A stretch of 6,968 nt of DNA from Deferribacteraceae bacterium UBA1873 (GCA_002338145.1 DDHP01000085.1:1-6968); one strand, 5' to 3'; positions 1-6,968 are shown, counted from the first letter of the stretch. A program made the numbers and translations. Notes: generated from the letters alone by a model not told the origin.

Positions 1-3000
1 ACGATTTTTTCTTTTTCAAATTCTTGATTATAAGTATTTGCACATCGTTGTAAAGCATACCATTCATATCTCTTCCCGGTTTCGGCTTGATTTCTTTTTT
101 CCAGTTTTTCTTTGTATTTCAAAAGATGTTTATAGATGGATGGGTATCTTTTTTGAAATTCTTTTTCAGCTTCCTTGGAAGCTCCGGATAGATTTTTGTC
201 ATGCAAAGGGAAGTGCCACGGGATAAAAATCAGCCAACGGTCGGCGAAGTCGGCATGGTAGCGTTTTATATCTCTGCCCCTGAGAAGAGGTTTTATAATT
301 TCCTCAGATTTAGGATCTTCGGCAATAAGGCGGTCTTTTGTCCGACCATCTATTATAAATGCTTCATTACAGCCGGTTTTAATCCCGTAATTTATTTTTA
401 CATCCCAGTCTTTCAAAGGTTTACCTATATTTTCGATTTTCTCCTTTAGTTTCGATTCAACCGGATTTGATATAATCCAGGGGGCACCTGTTTTAAAAAG
501 GTCAGTTAGAAATCCTTTTTTGTTGACATATTCTCTAAAGTTTTCATTCCGGTAATCCCCGCCAAATGTTACAGCATAGCATTTATGATTATTTTCCCCT
601 TTCTGGAAAGTTAATATATTTGTGTCCACTGTGGCTGATTTGAAAACTTTCACCCCGGCCAGGTCTATCAAAAGCTTCGGATTGGCTTTGTTTGAGAGAA
701 ATCTTCTTAATTTTTCACCGTATGCAGCTCTCATCCATTTATTAGATGTAATAAATGTTAAGTGCCCGCCGTCTTTTAAAAGCTGCCAACCTTTTTCGTA
801 GAATATCGCATAAATATCCCCCGTCCGGGCAAAAGTTTCATACCCCAGCCTGGAAAGTGCATTTGCAAGTTTGCCAGCATTTTTTTGCAACTGAATATAC
901 GGCGGATTACCGATTATTATATCAAAACCGCCATCCTCAAACACTTCTGAAAATATTATATGCCATTCAAAGTGTGAATCCGAATTAAATTCCAAAGCCT
1001 CATTTTCTTTCCTGAGTCTATCCAGTTTAATTTTGTATTTTTTTATATCCTGAGTTTCAAAATCAGCATCGTCTCCATGAAACAATTTGAGATTATCTTT
1101 TAATGAAGATAATTGTTCCTCAATTTCATCAATCTTAACATTATTCTCAAACAGTACAATTCGTTTCATTAAATCAAATATCTCTGACTTCAGCTTGTCT
1201 TTTCGCTTAGCATCATTTTCTACAAAATATTCCTCTTTCTTCTCTTCCAGCTCATCAATCAGTTTCTTCTTTTTTTCATGATGTGTATTTTTATTAAGCT
1301 GTGGCAAATATTCCACGAGGCTGTTACCTGCCATTAGTTTGAAATCAAGATTCGGCAAAGGTTCAATACCCATATTTGGTCTGGATGAGTCTATATTTTC
1401 TTCAATAAGCAGTGAGAGGAAAAAACGCAGCTTCGATATCTGAATTGCGATATCCTGAATATCAACTCCATAGATAGAGTTCTGAATGAGAAACAATTTT
1501 TTAATATAATCATAGTTTTTTTCTTTAACCCTTTTCTGGATATCATCCATTAACTTTGCTTTGACATTTTCCGGCAGATTTTTGTTTTCAATATGTTCCA
1601 GATGAATTTGACTCCACATTTCATCGTTAGGATCGAGTTTGTTTATCAAAAATACAAGCTTATTGAGAATCCCCATGGGAAATGCACCGGAACCCACCGC
1701 CGGATCAGCTATCTTAATCTCTGCAAGCGACTGGATAATTTTTGATTTAATATTTTCATCCGTACACTCAAAAGTATCCTTACTCTGGTCAAAAAGCTCT
1801 TTCAAAAGATCTTCTAATTCAGGAACATCACCTAAACGGGTCTTCAGATACTCTTTGATTGAGTTTTCAACCATATAATCAACTATCTGCCTTGGGGTAT
1901 AGTAGCTACCTGTGGTTTTACGTACCGTTTCGCTTGTTTCGGGATTTGTCCTGGCAAGAAGGTTTTCAAAAACCCTGCCAAGCAGTTCCGGATCAAGTGC
2001 AATCTCATAATCATCTGTTTCATTCTCATCAATTGTGAAATTATATTGCGAAAGAATATTTAAAATGCCCCTCTGGGAATAAGTTTCATCATAAAAAAAC
2101 AGCCAGTTTGGCACTTTTAAGCCAACATCTTTGTCAGAAAAACCGTCAAGCCTTATTTCTACATTCTGACCATTCTCATCTTTCCCTTTTCTATCAAGAC
2201 ACTCAAAAAGACCGCCATTGAGAAAAGGGATATCTTTGAAAAGTGACTCAATGTCATCCTTGTTGTTAAAACAGTTCTCATACCTGTAAACGGAATGATC
2301 CATATAGCTGGCATTTTTATGTCCGGAAATTTTGTACCTGAATTTTCGTTTTTGAATCGGGGTATTTAATGTGGCAAAAAACAGGTTCTGCAAAATAGCA
2401 TTGTAATAAGAAGAATCCTCATCTGACAAAGTATTCAGAATATTGGCTATGTAATCCTTATCAAATAGATTTGGCTTTATTATTTTCTTTTCCTTCATGA
2501 ACCAGATGAATATCAACCTTGTGATAAGTCTGATAACAAATTTCTCTTTTCCGTTTTTCTCAGCCAGAATATCTTTAGTAAATTTGATTTTTTTCAATGC
2601 TCTAAAATACCAACCTGCTATTTCATCGTAAAATTGCTTTGTGACCTTTTCTACGCTGAATGCTTCCTTGATGCTTTCCAGCGAAGAAAAATCGGCTGAT
2701 TGTATCTGGATTATAAAGGTTTTGTTGGTAAGTTCTGGGCTGACGTAGTAAGTATAACGCTTATAATTACTGAATTCCGCTTTTGTGCCGGAATATTCCT
2801 GAAAGATTAAACTCATGCGAAAATTACCGGATTCGTCGTAAAAAACAAATATTCCGGCATCTTCCATACAGTCTTTTAATATTTTCTTGGCTTTATCAAA
2901 CTGACGCTTTTTACTGCTTTTTTCGGTAAGACCGAAAATGGATTTCAGTGAAAAGAGAGATAGGGCTTCTACTTCGGAAAACTTAATCCTGCCAAGGTTG

Positions 3001-3143
3001 CAGATTTCAGTAAAATTCTCATCATCCCATTCTGAAAAGTCTTCATCAGACGGTGTAAACTTACTGTTTAGTTTTCTAAAAAAAAGAACAAGTTTATCAA
3101 TGTCAAACGCCGCGCATAAATCTTCTATAACTTTTTTATCCAT
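1..3143 (-). CDS. Eco57I/TaqI-like adenine-specific DNA methyltransferase (3' partial)
   Basis: A class I SAM-dependent DNA methyltransferase, expected to make N6-methyladenine at a specific site; 1047 codons are visible with no stop before the window edge. Seen: motif X region TGSYYTPRQIV at residues 411-421; SAM-binding motif I DPAVGSGAF at 480-488 (nt 1706-1680); IYGVDI at 557-562; MAGNSL at 604-609; catalytic motif IV NPPY at 746-749 (nt 908-897), the N6-adenine type. A TaqI-like specificity domain follows from about residue 915 (NYGIKTGCNEAF, LLRGRDIKRY at 953-962, WYALQRC at 1028-1034) and is cut by the window. A lysine/glutamate-rich, probably coiled-coil stretch at about 620-715 separates the SAM and catalytic halves. 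Residues 1-400 resemble, from memory, the N-terminal part of large Eco57I-type proteins, but I see no clear nuclease motif. The start at 3143 is the first ATG after the upstream gene, 27 bp away, with only a weak GGA site. It may be a type IIG enzyme or the methylase of a multi-gene system; the methylase call is secure, a nuclease role is not. Confidence 0.93.
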   Translation of the reverse strand, partial: MDKKVIEDLCAAFDIDKLVLFFRKLNSKFTPSDEDFSEWDDENFTEICNLGRIKFSEVEALSLFSLKSIFGLTEKSSKKRQFDKAKKILKDCMEDAGIFVFYDESGNFRMSLIFQEYSGTKAEFSNYKRYTYYVSPELTNKTFIIQIQSADFSSLESIKEAFSVEKVTKQFYDEIAGWYFRALKKIKFTKDILAEKNGKEKFVIRLITRLIFIWFMKEKKIIKPNLFDKDYIANILNTLSDEDSSYYNAILQNLFFATLNTPIQKRKFRYKISGHKNASYMDHSVYRYENCFNNKDDIESLFKDIPFLNGGLFECLDRKGKDENGQNVEIRLDGFSDKDVGLKVPNWLFFYDETYSQRGILNILSQYNFTIDENETDDYEIALDPELLGRVFENLLARTNPETSETVRKTTGSYYTPRQIVDYMVENSIKEYLKTRLGDVPELEDLLKELFDQSKDTFECTDENIKSKIIQSLAEIKIADPAVGSGAFPMGILNKLVFLINKLDPNDEMWSQIHLEHIENKNLPENVKAKLMDDIQKRVKEKNYDYIKKLFLIQNSIYGVDIQDIAIQISKLRFFLSLLIEENIDSSRPNMGIEPLPNLDFKLMAGNSLVEYLPQLNKNTHHEKKKKLIDELEEKKEEYFVENDAKRKDKLKSEIFDLMKRIVLFENNVKIDEIEEQLSSLKDNLKLFHGDDADFETQDIKKYKIKLDRLRKENEALEFNSDSHFEWHIIFSEVFEDGGFDIIIGNPPYIQLQKNAGKLANALSRLGYETFARTGDIYAIFYEKGWQLLKDGGHLTFITSNKWMRAAYGEKLRRFLSNKANPKLLIDLAGVKVFKSATVDTNILTFQKGENNHKCYAVTFGGDYRNENFREYVNKKGFLTDLFKTGAPWIISNPVESKLKEKIENIGKPLKDWDVKINYGIKTGCNEAFIIDGRTKDRLIAEDPKSEEIIKPLLRGRDIKRYHADFADRWLIFIPWHFPLHDKNLSGASKEAEKEFQKRYPSIYKHLLKYKEKLEKRNQAETGKRYEWYALQRCANTYNQEFEKEKI

Positions 3144-3170
3144 ATTAGATCCAAAAGGGTAAGTTTTATT
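3144..3170 (-). other. 27-bp intergenic spacer with weak ribosome binding site
   Basis: This is the only real gap between genes in the window. It lies between the TAA stop of the 63-residue protein and the methyltransferase start. On the minus strand the only Shine-Dalgarno-like core is GGA at 3152-3150, six bases before the ATG, much weaker than the sites of the two preceding genes. The spacer is too short to hold a full promoter and shows no hairpin, so the methylase is probably made from the shared transcript. A weak site ahead of the methylase could keep its level low, but that is inference. Confidence 0.5.
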
Positions 3171-3362
3171 TTAGTTTTGTTTTTCTTCTAACTTTTTATA
3201 TTCCTCGGGTATTTCCTGAGTGATCGTTCCATCACTCAGCTGAAAATACAGCCTCTTATTTTTGCTGTAGACATTAGGTATACCTTTACTTAGATTTTCC
3301 ATCTGGGCTTCTTTAACAGCCCTTGCAGCAATCTTTAATATCTTCTTTTCAGTATCATTCAT
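3171..3362 (-). CDS. Small protein next to zeta-like kinase, candidate antitoxin
   Basis: A 63-residue cytosolic protein without signal peptide, membrane segment or cysteine. Residues 1-25 are rich in Lys, Glu and Ala and should form a helix (ILKIAARAVKEAQMENLSKG); GIPNVYS at 27-33 leads into a probable beta hairpin (RLYFQLSDGTITQEIP, 37-52) and a charged tail. It starts inside the last codons of the kinase gene (8-bp overlap) and has a strong GGAGGA site eight bases before its ATG, so it is very likely translated and coupled to the kinase. From memory, small proteins with this helix-plus-'IPNVYS...DGTIT' layout often sit beside zeta-toxin-family kinases; I could not verify that here. Inferred role: antitoxin or regulatory partner of the kinase. 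It lacks a recognisable helix-turn-helix, so autoregulation by DNA binding is not supported. It differs from classical epsilon/PezA antitoxins in sequence and in following, not preceding, the toxin-like gene. Confidence 0.8.
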   Translation of the reverse strand: MNDTEKKILKIAARAVKEAQMENLSKGIPNVYSKNKRLYFQLSDGTITQEIPEEYKKLEEKQN

Positions 3363-3900
3363 TCAGCAAATCCTCCAAAAAACTGTTTAAAAGTATTTCG
3401 TCATACACATAGTTTTTATCTGCAACTAATTCATATTTGTCATCACCATTATAACACAGCAGCCATTCATCAGAAAGATTTTTATACTCGTACCAAAAAA
3501 GCTTTTTACTTCTGTAATACCGCCTCATAATATCTTGTTCAGGAACATCATGACCACCACCCATCACTCTGTTTCTAACCCGATATATATGTTCATCCAG
3601 AGTTTCCAGAAACAGATAAATTAAAACAAGATGATAGCCCTTATTCCTGGCTTTTTGCATTATTTTTCTAAAATATTTTCCAGACAAAGTTGTTTCGATG
3701 ATAAATGATTCGTCTTTGTTTAAAAACTCATCTATCTTATGAAAAAAAACTTTGCCAGCTTTGATATTATTGTTACCTTCTATTTCTTCCGCTATCTTAT
3801 CAGCATTTAAAAAGGCAATATTTTCAAATCTGGAATACATCTTTGCAAAAGTTGTTTTTCCGCTGCCGTTAGCTCCGGCAACAACAAACAATGTTTTCAT
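3355..3900 (-). CDS. Zeta-toxin-like P-loop kinase
   Basis: A 181-residue cytosolic P-loop NTPase of the zeta toxin/AAA_33-like kinase group. Seen: Walker A GANGSGKTT at residues 9-17 directly after the first beta strand (TLFVVA); LNADKIAEEI at 31-40, the position where zeta proteins carry their substrate-binding aspartate; FIIETTLSG at 66-74, matching the conserved strand-E-T-T/S-L-S/A of the family; and a lid-like segment RVRNRVMGGGHDVPEQDIMRRYYRS (107-131, key residues R107, R109, R111, H117, R126, R127) expected to bind ATP phosphates. Well-studied zeta toxins (PezT, zeta) phosphorylate UDP-N-acetylglucosamine and block cell wall synthesis; whether this shorter single-domain member does so is unknown. 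It starts 2 bp after the helicase stop, with AAGGA six bases before the ATG, so translation is likely coupled. It overlaps the next gene by 8 bp. Alternatives are a small-molecule kinase or a nucleotide-sensing component of the defence operon. The family call is firm; the toxin role is inferred. Confidence 0.9.
   Translation of the reverse strand: MKTLFVVAGANGSGKTTFAKMYSRFENIAFLNADKIAEEIEGNNNIKAGKVFFHKIDEFLNKDESFIIETTLSGKYFRKIMQKARNKGYHLVLIYLFLETLDEHIYRVRNRVMGGGHDVPEQDIMRRYYRSKKLFWYEYKNLSDEWLLCYNGDDKYELVADKNYVYDEILLNSFLEDLLNE
3371..3376 (-). promoter_or_regulatory. Strong ribosome binding site of the 63-residue gene
   Basis: On the minus strand the sequence reads GGAGGA, then eight bases, then the ATG at 3362. 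It lies inside the last codons of the kinase gene. This near-perfect site fixes the start of the small gene and suggests that it is translated at a higher rate than the kinase before it, as would suit an antitoxin. Confidence 0.8.
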
Positions 3901-3902
3901 TT

Positions 3903-6900
3903 TCAGTCCTTATTATCCATTTTCCTGTTTTCCACAGCCAAAATCAGCTCTTTCTGGGTGTCTTTCAATCTTAATTTTTCCTTATCCAGATAATGCTCAC
4001 CCAGTTCTTTTTTGAATTTTTCTATCTCTCTTATTGTTTTCTTTTGGTTGTTCTCTCCATTTAACTTAAGGTTTGCGATTCTGCGGAGGGTGTAATCCGG
4101 CAAAGTCCCGAAATCTGACAAATCTTCCAAAAGCATATCTATAAACGGTAAATGTTTTTCTAATCCTTTAAATGGTTTCTTGGTCATAGACTTCAGGTTA
4201 TTATATGCTTTCTTCTCATTACTTTGATCTGTTAACGGGGCTTTCTTTTCCTTTATGTTTTTAATCTTTTCATAGTAGTCCCAGAAATATTCGCTGAATG
4301 GTTGCCTTTCTTCTTTCTCGTCACATTTTATCTTTTCGATCGCATCCTCGAATGGTAAAAGGACAGGATCTTTATCATTTTCATAATCAGCATAGTGGAT
4401 AAAAATCTTGTGTTTTTTAAAAAATACCAGCTGTTCATCACTGACATATTTTTTAGCAACTTTTAGTCTTTTTGGATATTCTGATACATTCTCTGCCAGC
4501 TCCGAATGTTTTTCCCTGATTTCCTCAAATTCATTCAGTATTTTAGTATAAAAACTTTCACCCTCTATATCTTCCGGGTTGGTCTGAATCCTTTCATAAA
4601 GTTTAGAAGGTGTGGGTTCTTCATCAATATCAAATATTTTGGAGTCCTCTCCCAGTGCGTTGTGTATCAGATACATTTTATTGCTGGCAATTTCCCTGGA
4701 TTTGACCAGTTGAGAACCTTTCTCTGTGGGAAAGAAATTTACAACATATAATTCATCAAATACTTTCTTATTTATCCTGTTAATGCGACCCACCCTCTGA
4801 ATCACACGGACGGGGTTCCACGGTATATCATAGTTGATAATCATCCCCGCTCTGTTTAGGTTAAAACCTTCCGATATTTTATCAGTGGATAATAAAATAT
4901 CATAATCGTCCTTTTGTTCACTAACCGTTTGAGAAGCATCAAAATTTTCGTAAATTTCTCTTAATTTTTTAGTACCAAGAAGTCCGTGAACTGTCAGGAC
5001 TCTGCCTTTGAAATGTTTTTTAAGTACCGGTTCAATATATTTTACTGTATCGGTATACTCGGAGAAGATAATAATTTTACGTTTGTGGTTTTCTTCTGAT
5101 TCAAACTGATGTTCAATATTATTTATAAGACTTTTCAGTTTGGGATCATTTGAAACGAGATCAAGCTTATCCAGGTTGGAAAGGATTTCCTTAAACATTT
5201 CATAATCGGATTTAATATCCTCCAGAAATTTTTCTTTATTTTTAAATTTCTTTATGTCGTAAACTCTGTGGTTTTTCGGGTATTCTTTCTCCTTCATTTT
5301 GCGGGCATACTGGTTCAGTGCATCCTCAATTTGTTCCACATCAAGCTCGTAAATTTTTTCCAATAACACTCTGTCCAGAATATAATTTCCGGTTTTGTCT
5401 ATAAATTCCATTACCACTTCAAGGATATTTATGAAGTTTTTGATACTCTGTTTGAAAGCTCCGAAGGAACTTTCAAAGCGTTTAACCAGCAACCTTCTCA
5501 TGAAATCATAGAGGTTTTTCTGCTGATAATACTGGAAAGCTTCTTTGCCTTTCTCAATATTTTTTTCGCTGACTTCATATTCGTAAGGACGGTATATAGC
5601 CCCTTTAAACAGGCCTCCGTTATCCGGATCACCGAAATAATCTTTAATTACCAGATCATAAAAAGAGGATTGTTCGGCTGATAATTCAAAAAACCATTCT
5701 TTGGGATCGCTGACTTTAGATAATTCGTTAATTTCCGACTTATATTCAGAGTTATGCAATAAATCCAGTCTGTTTCTCCTGATTGTTACCGGCTCTATAA
5801 TATCTCTGATCTGTCTGGCAATATAGTGTGAACGCTCTTTTACCTTTTCAATATCAATGGGAAGATAGCCGAAAAGTTTCTGGAATAAGGCTTCTGTTTT
5901 TTTTCTTTTATCCTCGTCAGATGAATTCCTGTATTTGTAGATAAACGATAAGTCTTCAAATACCGATTTGAATGTTCTGAATCTATCTAATAGATTGTTA
6001 TCCAATGTAATAGAGGATTTTTTGGGAGAAATAAAAAGTTTCAGCAATGATAAAATATCTGAAGGGCGGTTGTTAAAAGGTGTAGCAGTCAATAAAACAA
6101 CGATCTTTCCCCGGCATATATTTTTCAAATATTCATAAGATTTGGTATCCTGGTTTCTAAAACGGTGTGCTTCATCAATAATTACAACTTCAATATCTTC
6201 TCTTTTACTGACAAAATCATATACATTTTCCAAGTCCCCTATCGACCTTGCCTCCCAGCTGTACAGCTCAAAATCTTCGAGATACCCTTTCCAGCCGCTG
6301 TTATTTTGTTTGTCACCAACCAATCCCGGAGGAGAAACAACTATTCCTCTTTTATTTAGCTGCTTTGCCACCATGCAGGCGACAATTGTTTTTCCAAGAC
6401 CTACAACATCAGCTATAATAACGCCGTTGTGGCTATTTATAATATCAAGTGCCTGATTAACAGCATCCAGCTGATATTTATATGCATTGTAGCCTTTTAT
6501 ATTCAAAAATTCTTTGATGTTCAACGGTTTGTCACTTGGTTTCATTGAATCAAAGTATGCTTTTAAGAGGAGTACGTAAGCCTCAAATGGCGTAATTTCT
6601 TTTAGTGGGGTTTCTTTTTTTATGATTTTTATCAGTTTATCTTTTTTAGCATCATCTTCAGTAATAGGTGCAGCTTCTTCCCACAATGAATTAAAATATT
6701 CGATTGCCTGATCAGTACCATAGTCACTGATTTCAACATTAAACTCATCCTGCGACAATACACCACTTCTGGTCAGGTTACTGCTGCCTGTTATAAATAA
6801 GGCCTCACGTGGGATTTTCTCTCTGAGTTTAAAAATGTAAAGTTTTGCGTGGTTTGGTCGGAATGTTTTTCTGATTTCAAGTTGGCCGTTTTCAAGAAGA

Positions 6901-6968
6901 GACAAGAAGTAATTGAACTTATTTTGGGTTTCTTCTTTGTCGAAATCATCGGTATCTGTATACATTTT
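3903..6968 (-). CDS. PLD-domain SF2/SNF2-type helicase (probably 5' partial)
   Basis: A DNA helicase/translocase with an N-terminal PLD-like nuclease half-domain, probably the motor and effector of a restriction-like defence system. Numbering is from the first visible Met (nt 6965). PLD part: HAK at 39-41 (H39, K41) and ITGSSNLT at 58-65, of the form HxK...GSxN, but K46 stands where the classical HKD motif has Asp. Motor lobe 1: KYQLDAVNQAL (163-173), Walker A ADVVGLGKT (185-193), DEAH (264-267), LLTATPFNN (291-299). Lobe 2: IIIFSEYTDT (631-640), LLSTDKISEGFNL (691-703), QRVGRINRI (723-731). About 330 residues lie between TATP and motif IV, and a charged, probably helical tail runs from about 800 to 1020. 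The frame is open to the window edge (AAA before the Met), and a PLD fold normally needs many more residues before its HxK, so the true start most likely lies upstream and M1 is internal. The TGA stop is 2 bp from the kinase start. Confidence 0.93.
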   Translation of the reverse strand, partial: KMYTDTDDFDKEETQNKFNYFLSLLENGQLEIRKTFRPNHAKLYIFKLREKIPREALFITGSSNLTRSGVLSQDEFNVEISDYGTDQAIEYFNSLWEEAAPITEDDAKKDKLIKIIKKETPLKEITPFEAYVLLLKAYFDSMKPSDKPLNIKEFLNIKGYNAYKYQLDAVNQALDIINSHNGVIIADVVGLGKTIVACMVAKQLNKRGIVVSPPGLVGDKQNNSGWKGYLEDFELYSWEARSIGDLENVYDFVSKREDIEVVIIDEAHRFRNQDTKSYEYLKNICRGKIVVLLTATPFNNRPSDILSLLKLFISPKKSSITLDNNLLDRFRTFKSVFEDLSFIYKYRNSSDEDKRKKTEALFQKLFGYLPIDIEKVKERSHYIARQIRDIIEPVTIRRNRLDLLHNSEYKSEINELSKVSDPKEWFFELSAEQSSFYDLVIKDYFGDPDNGGLFKGAIYRPYEYEVSEKNIEKGKEAFQYYQQKNLYDFMRRLLVKRFESSFGAFKQSIKNFINILEVVMEFIDKTGNYILDRVLLEKIYELDVEQIEDALNQYARKMKEKEYPKNHRVYDIKKFKNKEKFLEDIKSDYEMFKEILSNLDKLDLVSNDPKLKSLINNIEHQFESEENHKRKIIIFSEYTDTVKYIEPVLKKHFKGRVLTVHGLLGTKKLREIYENFDASQTVSEQKDDYDILLSTDKISEGFNLNRAGMIINYDIPWNPVRVIQRVGRINRINKKVFDELYVVNFFPTEKGSQLVKSREIASNKMYLIHNALGEDSKIFDIDEEPTPSKLYERIQTNPEDIEGESFYTKILNEFEEIREKHSELAENVSEYPKRLKVAKKYVSDEQLVFFKKHKIFIHYADYENDKDPVLLPFEDAIEKIKCDEKEERQPFSEYFWDYYEKIKNIKEKKAPLTDQSNEKKAYNNLKSMTKKPFKGLEKHLPFIDMLLEDLSDFGTLPDYTLRRIANLKLNGENNQKKTIREIEKFKKELGEHYLDKEKLRLKDTQKELILAVENRKMDNKD
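3907..3911 (-). promoter_or_regulatory. Ribosome binding site of the zeta-like kinase
   Basis: The minus strand reads AAGGA, then the six bases CTGAAA, then the ATG at 3900. The site overlaps the last sense codons of the helicase, and the helicase TGA falls within the spacer. Ribosomes ending the helicase can therefore restart directly on the kinase, which supports the chosen start and translational coupling. Confidence 0.75.

Larger units (their letters stand above)
1..6968 (-). other. Putative DNA-modification-based phage defence operon with an embedded kinase/antitoxin-like pair
   Basis: Four co-directional genes run without a promoter-sized gap: PLD-helicase, zeta-like kinase, 63-residue protein, adenine methyltransferase. 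The gaps are 2 bp, an 8-bp overlap and 27 bp. A methylase carrying its own recognition domain beside a nuclease-helicase is a restriction-modification-like arrangement. The usual markers of BREX (PglZ, BrxC) and DISARM (DUF1998 proteins) are not in the window, and neither are type I HsdS or a type III Mod. Because both outer genes run off the window, additional members cannot be excluded. Defence function is inferred from the families, not shown. Confidence 0.6.

Noticed and set aside
755..988. Plus-strand reading frame of 77 codons opposite the NPPY region
   Set aside because: It is a shadow of the conserved catalytic part of the methylase, with no Shine-Dalgarno site and no known motif.
1087..1281. 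Plus-strand reading frame for a Ser/Phe-rich 64-residue protein
   Set aside because: It is the antisense of the Lys/Glu-rich coiled-coil segment of the methylase, whose codons read as Ser/Phe on the other strand. No ribosome binding site or family resemblance was seen.
1..3143. BREX PglX or DISARM DrmMI assignment for the methylase
   Set aside because: The adenine-methylase motifs fit several systems, but no other marker gene of BREX or DISARM is in the window, so a system-specific name is not supported.
3143..3362. Transcription terminator between the small gene and the methylase
   Set aside because: The 27-bp spacer has no inverted repeat followed by a T run on the minus strand, so read-through is more likely.
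3901..3990. Possible internal promoter ahead of the kinase (GGATAATAAGG as a -10-like box)
   Set aside because: No -35-like hexamer is found at a suitable distance, and the TA-rich string encodes the Asp-Asn-Lys end of the helicase. In AT-rich DNA such a match is expected by chance.
6142..6456. Plus-strand reading frame of 104 codons opposite the helicase motor
   Set aside because: It lies opposite the Walker A and DEAH region of a clearly real gene, has low-complexity Ser/Ile composition and no recognisable domain.

Overview
The window is about 7 kb of AT-rich DNA (roughly 35-37% GC by eye) and is coding almost from end to end. All genes lie on the minus strand and are packed like one operon. 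Read in the direction of transcription they are: a large SF2/SNF2-type helicase with an N-terminal phospholipase D-like (PLD) nuclease half-domain (6968-3903, probably open at its 5' end); a zeta-toxin-like P-loop kinase (3900-3355); a 63-residue protein (3362-3171); and a large Eco57I/TaqI-like adenine DNA methyltransferase (3143-1, cut off by the window edge). The longest gap between genes is 27 bp. No tRNA, rRNA, CRISPR array, insertion sequence or terminator was seen, and no stretch over 300 bp lacks a gene.

The helicase and the methyltransferase carry the information. A SAM-dependent N6-adenine methylase with its own TaqI-like target-recognition domain, next to a PLD-helicase, is typical of restriction-modification-like phage defence loci in accessory regions. 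A plausible division of labour (inference) is that the methylase marks self DNA and the helicase with its PLD part translocates on and cuts unmarked DNA. None of the BREX or DISARM marker genes (PglZ, BrxC, DUF1998 proteins) is present here, so the locus is best described as an unassigned DNA-modification-based defence system.

The unusual part is the middle. A zeta-like kinase and a tiny partner, linked by a 2-bp gap and an 8-bp overlap, sit inside the helicase-methylase operon. The simplest reading is a toxin-first toxin-antitoxin pair captured by, or working with, the defence operon. It could act as an abortive-infection back-up or as an addiction element that stabilises the locus.

The organism cannot be named from this window. 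The base composition, standard genetic code, Shine-Dalgarno sites (GGAGGA, AAGGA) and lysine/glutamate/isoleucine-rich proteins fit an AT-rich bacterium. Both large genes are partial, so the true ends of the operon, its promoter and any further components lie outside.
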